Source: Fidelibacterota bacterium
Lineage (GTDB): Bacteria > Fidelibacterota > Marinisomatia > SCGC-AAA003-L08 > D37C17
Reading direction: 5' to 3'
Length of the DNA stretch: 7,043 bases
Assembly (NCBI GenBank): GCA_012964845.1
Contig: DTTG01000177.1
Coordinates: 1 to 7,043, forward strand
Positions 1 to 4,503 of the stretch are shown here, one piece after another. The notes beneath the pieces were generated by a model. It did no database searches, had not been told where the DNA came from, and worked only from the letters and a program-made list of their open reading frames with translations. A program made the position numbers and the translations under genes. The first letter of the stretch is position 1, and each line of letters begins with the position of its first letter.

Positions 1-240
1 GAAATTCTCATCTGCGGCAATGGATATATTTATAAATTGACCTCTGATGAAGAACCTGGAATGCTGGGTGATCTCAATCAAGACAACGTCATTGATATTT
101 TGGATATTGTTTTATTAATTAATCTTATTCTTGGAGGTTATCCCAGCGATTACGAACTTTGGAGTGGTGATCTCAATCAAGATAATGTCATTGATATTTT
201 AGATATTGTTTTATTGATAAATTTGATATTGGCATCATAA
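1..240 (+). CDS. C-terminal end of a secreted protein with dockerin-like tail (5' partial)
   Basis: The frame is open from the first base of the window and ends at TAA 238-240, so the gene begins upstream and only 79 codons are seen. The first 20 or so residues (ILICGNGYIYKLTSDEEPG) could be the last strand of a beta-rich or propeller domain, but that is too little to name. The rest is two copies of a 22-residue unit, GDLNQDNVIDIL plus DIVLLINLIL, with an 11-residue linker. Each unit has Asp/Asn/Asp/Asp/Asp at positions 1, 3, 5, 9 and 12 of an EF-hand-type calcium loop, followed by a hydrophobic helix, as in type I dockerins. Such tails occur on exported, often very large proteins of FCB-group bacteria. 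Here it may serve in anchoring, folding or secretion rather than in a true cellulosome; that is inference. The catalytic or binding part lies outside the window. A TTG at 37 is not a likely start because the frame continues upstream. Confidence 0.8.
   Translation, partial: EILICGNGYIYKLTSDEEPGMLGDLNQDNVIDILDIVLLINLILGGYPSDYELWSGDLNQDNVIDILDIVLLINLILAS
67..231 (+). repeat. Tandem dockerin-like calcium-loop repeat, two units
   Basis: Unit 1 covers 67-132 and unit 2 covers 166-231, so the period is 99 bp. The two 22-residue translations are identical. At the DNA level they differ at 10 of 66 positions, and every difference is synonymous (for example gac/gat, aac/aat, ctt/ttg). This fits an old duplication whose protein sequence has been held by selection rather than a very recent copy. 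Confidence 0.85.
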
Positions 241-290
241 TCACTTGAATTCAGGAAGTTTATTGGCAGATATTTTATAGTTTAATAATC

Positions 291-311
291 AATTTTATTA
301 TTAATAAAATT
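291..311. other. AT-only 21-bp palindrome, possible transcript end
   Basis: Bases 291-300 (aattttatta) are exactly complementary to 302-311 around the single base t301. The element lies about 50 bp after the stop of the dockerin-tailed gene and 80 bp before the next start. It contains no G or C, so it would make only a weak hairpin. It could be a weak terminator, a protein-binding palindrome, or chance in AT-rich DNA. The same 151-bp gap also holds a 6-bp inverted repeat, atcaag 325-330 with cttgat 341-346. No convincing -35/-10 pair was found for the following gene. Confidence 0.3.
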
Positions 312-378
312 AGAAACATCATTTATCAAGTCGATACATTCTTGATGTAATTTTCTTTTAGTGAAAAACATAATATTT

Positions 379-383
379 AGGAG
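379..383 (+). promoter_or_regulatory. Ribosome binding site AGGAG
   Basis: A clear AGGAG lies 8 bases before the ATG at 392 and fixes that start. It is one of only two good Shine-Dalgarno sequences in the window, the other being before hisC. A CATAAT at 369-374 is a possible -10 element, but no -35 box at normal spacing is apparent. Confidence 0.7.
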
Positions 384-391
384 AAATAATA

Positions 392-727
392 ATGAAACAT
401 AAAATTACCGCAATATTTACTATTACAGCACTAATTTCGCTTACTTTATTTGCCGGTGAAACGAAAGAGGTCTCATTTAATATTAATGGAATGACCTGCC
501 AGGGGTGTGTTGGAAAAGTATCTGGGATTTTAGATAATACGCCTGGAGTCAACAATTACAAAGTAAGTATTGAAGATAAAAATTGTAAAATCAGTTATGA
601 TGCTGCCTTAACAAATCCGGAGGCAATTAAAACTGAATTATCTAAAACCCACTTCACAATTAGCGACGTTGTAGTTGAAAAACAAAATTCATCTATATTT
701 TCATGGATCAAGAATATATTTAATTAA
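392..727 (+). CDS. Exported heavy-metal-associated (HMA, MerP-like) protein
   Basis: This 111-residue protein begins with a typical Sec signal peptide (basic MKHK, then a hydrophobic stretch to about residue 20, with likely cleavage after A21). Residues 26-95 form one HMA domain: strand EVSFNING, then the metal-binding loop GMTCQGC with C36 and C39, then a helix, and VSIEDKNCKISYDA as a later strand. Known HMA proteins of this size, such as MerP and CopZ, bind a soft metal ion (Cu+, Hg2+, Zn2+) through the two cysteines and pass it to a transporter. Export places this one in the periplasm, as in MerP. C53 equivalents are absent, but a third cysteine lies in DKNCK. A short amphipathic tail (SSIFSWIKNIFN) follows the domain and could touch a membrane or partner. 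No metal ATPase, mer or copper regulator gene lies next to it, so the metal cannot be named. The start is fixed by AGGAG at 379-383. Confidence 0.85.
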   Translation: MKHKITAIFTITALISLTLFAGETKEVSFNINGMTCQGCVGKVSGILDNTPGVNNYKVSIEDKNCKISYDAALTNPEAIKTELSKTHFTISDVVVEKQNSSIFSWIKNIFN

Positions 728-787
728 ACCAAAATTATTATATTAATCCATCCTTATACATTGATAGCCAGCTATAAAATTTGCTGA

Positions 788-1201
788 ATGAGTGTAGAAA
801 AAATTACAGATTATCCCCATCATTATGAGCTCAAAACTCGCTGGAGAGATATTGACTCATTTGGACATGTAAATAACGCCGTATATCTCACCTATATCGA
901 AGATGCACGAATTTTGTTTTTTCGCAGGTGGAAAATTACTGAAATGAAAAAGTCGCTCATTGTTGCATCAATAAAAATTGATTATCTGCAACAAATTGAT
1001 CATCCGTCAGACTTGATAGTAGGGCAGAAAATATCTCGAATTGGAAATAGCAGCTTTGATATTCAATCCACTTTATTTATTAAAGGTCAATCTAAGCCTG
1101 CTGCCAGATCAGTGGTCATCAGCGTTTGTTTTGATTATAAACAAAATAAATCCGTACCGGTTTATGATGAGATTACAGCAGATTTTCATTTACATCAATG
1201 A
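788..1201 (+). CDS. 4HBT-family acyl-CoA thioesterase (hotdog fold)
   Basis: This 137-residue protein has the size of single-domain 4-hydroxybenzoyl-CoA thioesterase (YbgC/FadM-like) proteins. The signature is at residues 18-41: RWRDIDSFGHVNN, then YLTYIEDAR. D23 sits where the family's catalytic aspartate lies, and GHVNN is the loop before the long hotdog helix. Family members are cytosolic, usually act as dimers or tetramers, and hydrolyse acyl-CoA or acyl-ACP thioesters. The substrate cannot be read from the sequence. An in-frame TGA (785-787) directly abuts the ATG, so no earlier start is possible, yet no Shine-Dalgarno is visible. The 60-bp gap from the HMA gene holds TATAAA at 773-778, too close to the start for a normal leader. 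Co-transcription with the HMA gene is possible but no functional link is evident. Confidence 0.88.
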   Translation: MSVEKITDYPHHYELKTRWRDIDSFGHVNNAVYLTYIEDARILFFRRWKITEMKKSLIVASIKIDYLQQIDHPSDLIVGQKISRIGNSSFDIQSTLFIKGQSKPAARSVVISVCFDYKQNKSVPVYDEITADFHLHQ

Positions 1202-1530
1202 ACCAAAAGTAAAATTTTCATTATATAATTAATCCACTGTTTTAGCGGATTACATCCCTGTAATCCTGCTTAAAACCAGCATATTGTTCAAAATATGTGG
1301 TTTAAATCACAAAATACCCCTTCAAAATTCCCCAATGTGACAACCATCACTAAACGAATATTCAAGAGGAGATACTTTTATTGTAATTGGATTATTCCTC
1401 TTAATAAATATAATCCTGTACTGGAACATTTACGCAAAGGTCCTAAACGGCGGTCATACAACTCTCCTCCTGTATGGCCGTTTCCTTTTTACTAAGCAAA
1501 TCAATACTTATATACATGTAAATTAATCCT
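1202..1530 (+). ncRNA. Non-coding gap with candidate structured RNA or leader ahead of the peptidase gene
   Basis: No believable gene lies in these 329 bases. They are dense in inverted repeats. (1) taatcc 1230-1235 can pair with ggatta 1247-1252, or ggattaca 1247-1254 can pair with tgtaatcc 1259-1266; the two are mutually exclusive. (2) A 12-bp stem joins 1273-1278 plus 1280-1285 to 1292-1303, with g1279 bulged and a 6-base loop. (3) aagagga 1364-1370 pairs with tcctctt 1396-1402. (4) A terminator-like hairpin occupies 1445-1483. The purine run gaggaga 1366-1372 is also a perfect complement of tctcctc 1463-1469 in the loop of hairpin 4. This could be an attenuating leader of the peptidase gene, an independent sRNA ending at about 1490, or a long 3' UTR. 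I do not recognise a known RNA family. The octamer taatcctg recurs at 1261, 1411 and 1524. Confidence 0.35.
1445..1490 (+). terminator. Probable Rho-independent terminator
   Basis: The left arm aaacggc (1445-1451) plus cataca (1455-1460) pairs with tgtatg (1471-1476) plus gccgttt (1477-1483). This gives 13 base pairs, broken only by a 3-base bulge (ggt 1452-1454). The loop is 10 bases and a T-rich run (cctttttac) follows. It lies 240 bp after the thioesterase stop and 41 bp before the peptidase start, so it either ends an RNA made from 1202-1444 or conditionally blocks read-through into the peptidase gene. Confidence 0.65.
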
Positions 1531-3630
1531 GTGAAATTCCTTCGATATTTTTCCTCATCTTTTTTAATAATTCTATTTAATTTAACATGCCATAATATCC
1601 CAAAAGGGGAAATTTCAAACTCTCAAAGTGTTAAGGATAATCCACTCATTTACTCCAAAAACCAAAATATCGATTTTGCAGCAATTAATGAATATGATAT
1701 TAAAAATGCAACTGAGTATGTTCTGAGAGAGGCAGATTTAATTTTATCTGAAATAATAACCGTACCTACTGCAAAACGTACTTTTGTAAATACTCTCCTA
1801 AGATTAGATGATTTGTACGATACAGTATCAAAGGTTTCGAGTCCTCTTGAACTATTAGCGTCTGTTCATCCAAATAGAAAGATTAGGGATAAATCTGATG
1901 AGTCAATTTTGATTATTCAAAGGTATTTTATTGAATTGTCTGCAAATGAAGCATTGTATGAAGTAGTACATCAATTTTCAACTTCAAAAGAAGCCCATGA
2001 ATTACCCCTTAACCAAAAACGGTTTTTAGAAAGTGAACTTCGGGATTTTCGCAACAGCGGACTCGGATTATCAATGAAGGATCGTGAAAAACTAAAGCGT
2101 ATTCAAAACAGAATTTCTGAATTGAGTTTAAAGTTTGAAAACAACCTTGCTTCCCATTTAGATACTATATTTATAACATTAAATATGACTGAAGGGCTCC
2201 CAGCTGATTATTTGCAAAATCATTTGCAAAAGGACGGGAGCTATGGTATTGATCTTTCCTATCCATCATTTTACCCTTTTATGGAATATGCAGAATCAGA
2301 CTCCTTGAGAAAAGTTTTGCGATATAAATTCCTGAATAGGGGGATACCTTATAATTTAAATATATTAGATGAGATTTTATTTAATCGTAAATCCTTATCT
2401 GAATTGCTAAAATATCCCTCATATGCTGCACTAAATATTGAAGATGCAATGGCAAAAACACCTGAGGCAGTTTGGAGGTTTGAGAAAGATTTAATCAAAA
2501 AAATAAATCAAATTGCAGATGTTGATACTGAAGAATTGTTACAATTGAAGCGTGACCTGAAAGGTGACGATGGTGAAATTATATTTGATTGGGAAAAACA
2601 TTATTATGAAAATAAGCTCCTACAGAAAAAATACAATGTAGATTCTGAAGAAGTTAAGCAATATTTTCAAGTGGATAATGTCATAAATGGATTATTTATA
2701 ATTTCCAGCCAATTATTCAATTTAAAATTTCTTGAGATAGATAATCCCTCTGTATGGCATTCTGATGTGCGGATGTTTGAAGTGAGAGAGAATGCTGACA
2801 ATAGATTAATTGGGCAGTTTTATCTAGATTTGTATCCCCGGGAAAATAAATATCAGCATGCAGCTGCATTTTCTATTGTTAGTGGGAAGAAATTAAACTC
2901 TTGGTACCAGCGACCAATTTCATGCTTAGTGTGTAATTTCCCTCCGCCTGGTAAAAATACTCCTGCTTTATTATTGCATGAGGATGTAGAGACATTTTTC
3001 CATGAGTTTGGTCATTTACTTCATGACATTCTTACAAAAACAGAGTTATCCAGCCAAGCCGGCTCATCGGTTGCTATGGATTTTGTGGAAGCTCCATCCC
3101 AGATGCTTGAGAATTGGGTCTGGAATAAAACATCATTAAGCCTGTTTGCCACTCATTATAAAACTGGTGAGATAATTCCAGATTCACTTTTAAATCGTAT
3201 GCTGATGGCAAAGAATATTCAATCTGGAAATAATTTACTACAGCAAATATTTTATGGTATATTGGACTTGACACTTCATGAAGAATTTGATTCTTCAAGT
3301 TTAAAATCAACAACAGAAATTATGAGTGAATTGCAAAATTCTATTACCCATTATACCTATACTGTGGGTACTCACCAGCAAGCATCATTTGATCATTTAT
3401 TAGGGTATGGCGCTTCGTATTACGGATATCTCTGGTCAGAGGTTTATGCCGCAGATATGTATTCAGTTTTTGAAAAAGAAGGATTATTGAATTTAGAAAC
3501 TGGTCTTCATTTTAGAAGAACCATTCTTGAAAAGGGGGGTAGCGAAAATCCAATGAACCTTGTAAAAGCATTTCTCAGACGAGACCCCAATAATGAAGCC
3601 TTCCTGAAAAATCATGGTATTATTGATTAA
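1531..3630 (+). CDS. Exported M3-family zinc oligopeptidase (thimet oligopeptidase / MIP-like)
   Basis: This 699-residue protein matches the usual length of M3A peptidases. The zinc site is complete: H491-E-F-G-H495 supplies two ligands and the catalytic E492, and E520 in DFVEAPSQMLENW is the third ligand. Near the C-terminus GYGASYYGYLWSEV (from G625) supplies Y626, Y630 and Y633, matching the substrate-binding tyrosines of thimet oligopeptidase; the GYGA form recalls mitochondrial intermediate peptidase. The family cleaves short peptides, typically under about 20 residues, inside a closed channel between two helical lobes. The N-terminus (MKFLRYF, then SSSFLIILFNLTC) is a signal peptide, possibly of lipoprotein type with C20. 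Thr at -1 is unusual for a lipobox, so a plain signal peptide is the alternative. The start is GTG: an in-frame TAA at 1519-1521 leaves no earlier choice and no later Met would keep the signal peptide. There is no Shine-Dalgarno. A periplasmic or membrane-anchored peptide-degrading role is inferred. Confidence 0.92.
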   Translation: MKFLRYFSSSFLIILFNLTCHNIPKGEISNSQSVKDNPLIYSKNQNIDFAAINEYDIKNATEYVLREADLILSEIITVPTAKRTFVNTLLRLDDLYDTVSKVSSPLELLASVHPNRKIRDKSDESILIIQRYFIELSANEALYEVVHQFSTSKEAHELPLNQKRFLESELRDFRNSGLGLSMKDREKLKRIQNRISELSLKFENNLASHLDTIFITLNMTEGLPADYLQNHLQKDGSYGIDLSYPSFYPFMEYAESDSLRKVLRYKFLNRGIPYNLNILDEILFNRKSLSELLKYPSYAALNIEDAMAKTPEAVWRFEKDLIKKINQIADVDTEELLQLKRDLKGDDGEIIFDWEKHYYENKLLQKKYNVDSEEVKQYFQVDNVINGLFIISSQLFNLKFLEIDNPSVWHSDVRMFEVRENADNRLIGQFYLDLYPRENKYQHAAAFSIVSGKKLNSWYQRPISCLVCNFPPPGKNTPALLLHEDVETFFHEFGHLLHDILTKTELSSQAGSSVAMDFVEAPSQMLENWVWNKTSLSLFATHYKTGEIIPDSLLNRMLMAKNIQSGNNLLQQIFYGILDLTLHEEFDSSSLKSTTEIMSELQNSITHYTYTVGTHQQASFDHLLGYGASYYGYLWSEVYAADMYSVFEKEGLLNLETGLHFRRTILEKGGSENPMNLVKAFLRRDPNNEAFLKNHGIID

Positions 3631-3645
3631 CCTGAAATTAACTAA

Positions 3646-3774
3646 CTAATTCTGTTCGTCTTTAGGTTCGACTACAGGTAGAAAATTTCTCAGAATAGAT
3701 TCAACGATATCCAATTGCTTCTTAAGATCTTGGTTTTCGCTTAACTGTTTTTGATATAAGTATTGCCAATCCAT
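3646..3774 (-). CDS. Small hypothetical coiled-coil protein, 42 aa
   Basis: On the minus strand ATG at 3774-3772 opens 42 codons closed by TAG at 3648-3646. The product begins MDWQYLYQKQLSENQDLKK and continues as a charged helix with hydrophobic residues at roughly heptad spacing (L6, L11, L18, L21, V24, I27), ending in a Pro/Glu/Asp-rich tail. The look is of a short coiled coil, perhaps an oligomerising microprotein. It converges on the peptidase gene, whose stop is 15 bp away. No Shine-Dalgarno is visible; in-frame codons extend upstream to about 3801 with only a TTG at 3783 as alternative start. I do not recognise a family. Amino-acid composition and codon use look natural for this genome, but the length is short enough that chance cannot be excluded. 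Confidence 0.45.
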   Translation of the reverse strand: MDWQYLYQKQLSENQDLKKQLDIVESILRNFLPVVEPKDEQN

Positions 3775-4107
3775 TAGTGACAAATTATGTGAGTGGGAAA
3801 ATTAATTTTGTGATCTATGCAATACTAAAACTGGGGTTAGTGTATGATGTGATTTTTATCACGTTTCAAAATGAAAGGCTAATAATGTCAGGCCCGGAGC
3901 AGATAACTATTCGCGAGGAGGAGAATGCCGTTTCTCAGAAGTCATCCGCCAACCGGACCTAATTTTGTCGTCGGTATAATAGAGGAGATAATTAATATCA
4001 TATAAACTCTTAATTGTAACAGCTTGTAAAGAGAGGGAAAACCAATAGAATTACCCTTTATTTTGAAACAAGTCCAAATTGTAATGAAAAACCAATTAAT
4101 TTATATT
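3775..4107. other. Intergenic region with G+C-rich structured patch and a consensus -10
   Basis: Between the 42-aa frame and the next gene there are 333 bases without a convincing gene. Bases 3888-3960 are much richer in G+C than their surroundings. They are bracketed by aggcccgg (3890-3897) and ccggacct (3953-3960), which pair with one mismatch. Inside, gagaa 3921-3925 pairs with ttctc 3932-3936. A perfect TATAAT lies at 3975-3980 but lacks a good -35 box; it could start the transcript for the gene at 4108. A purine run agaggaga (3981-3988) looks like a ribosome binding site but precedes no useful frame. A short frame MPFLRSHPP... from 3924 follows GAGGAGGAG but has only 26 codons and poor spacing. 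An sRNA or remnant of a decayed gene are both possible. Confidence 0.3.
3848..3863. promoter_or_regulatory. CRP/FNR-family-like operator palindrome
   Basis: TGTGA, six bases, TCACG: 9 of 10 conserved positions of the enterobacterial CRP consensus (TGTGA-N6-TCACA). The core gtgat-tttt-atcac is a perfect inverted repeat at 3849-3862. A near-consensus -10 (AATAAT, 3881-3886) lies 18 bp downstream on the plus strand, which could make it an activator site for a transcript starting near 3893. On the minus strand it lies about 75-90 bp before the 42-aa gene. Proteins of the CRP/FNR superfamily are common across bacteria; which one would bind here is unknown. Confidence 0.4.
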
Positions 4108-4503
4108 ATGAATATCAGATTCAGATTCGCTGTCATTCTGTTTATTTTACTCTCGGCTATTTTTGGCAGAACAGGAGATTTAATATTTCATTCTATAGAA
4201 TCTCAACTTTCTAAATATCGCTACAGCATTAATAAAAGAGATATTTCGGTGATAAATGGTATAATTCGTTTGGAAATTACTGCACGGCGGACAAATATAA
4301 AATCTCAACAATTATTGGGATTCTTATCTGTGGGAAGAGCAATGCAAAGCAGCAGCAACCCCTTTCGTGAAGTTCATATTATAATACATTATGAAATAAG
4401 GGGTGTACAAGAAATATTAATCACAGCTCCGGTAGAATTGGTAATACAATTATCTCAGGGCAAACTTAGCCCGAAACAATTTTTCGATAAAATTGGTAAT
4501 TAA
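4108..4503 (+). CDS. Small exported protein of unknown function
   Basis: From ATG 4108 the product is 131 residues: a good Sec signal peptide (MNIRFR, hydrophobic FAVILFILLSAIF, then GRTGD) followed by a soluble domain of about 105 residues. The domain alternates hydrophobic and polar residues in stretches such as INGIIRLEITARR and HIIIHYEIRG, which suggests mainly beta structure, and ends in a short helix (SPKQFFDKIGN). It has no cysteine, no obvious catalytic motif and no lipobox. I do not recognise the family. Two longer starts are possible, ATG 4084 (139 aa) and TTG 4063 (146 aa). I prefer 4108 because it gives the most typical signal peptide. None has a clear Shine-Dalgarno. It is probably periplasmic or outside the cell. 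Its stop overlaps that of the convergent methyltransferase gene. Confidence 0.7.
   Translation: MNIRFRFAVILFILLSAIFGRTGDLIFHSIESQLSKYRYSINKRDISVINGIIRLEITARRTNIKSQQLLGFLSVGRAMQSSSNPFREVHIIIHYEIRGVQEILITAPVELVIQLSQGKLSPKQFFDKIGN

Noticed and set aside
1434..1456. Resemblance of acgcaaagg-tcctaa to the ACGCAAAG core of c-di-GMP-I (GEMM) riboswitches
   Set aside because: The upstream GCAAACC-type partner, the GNRA-tetraloop stem and the downstream GC-rich receptor helix are not visible, so the match is probably chance.
1442..1474. Minus-strand AGGAGG followed by ATG in the terminator loop
   Set aside because: The frame encodes only four codons (MTAV) before a stop; the purine run is simply the complement of the terminator loop.
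1295..1495. 66-codon plus-strand frame between thioesterase and peptidase
   Set aside because: It has no ribosome binding site, its start lies inside a hairpin stem, it runs through the terminator, and its composition (many Pro, Lys, Arg, Trp, Tyr) is not like its neighbours.
3664..3675. ggttcgactac resembling a tRNA T-loop
   Set aside because: No acceptor, D or anticodon arms can be formed; the bases upstream are peptidase coding sequence.
3777..3962. 61-codon plus-strand frame from a GTG
   Set aside because: It has no ribosome binding site, a mixed composition that changes abruptly at the G+C-rich patch, and it overlaps the CRP-like palindrome.
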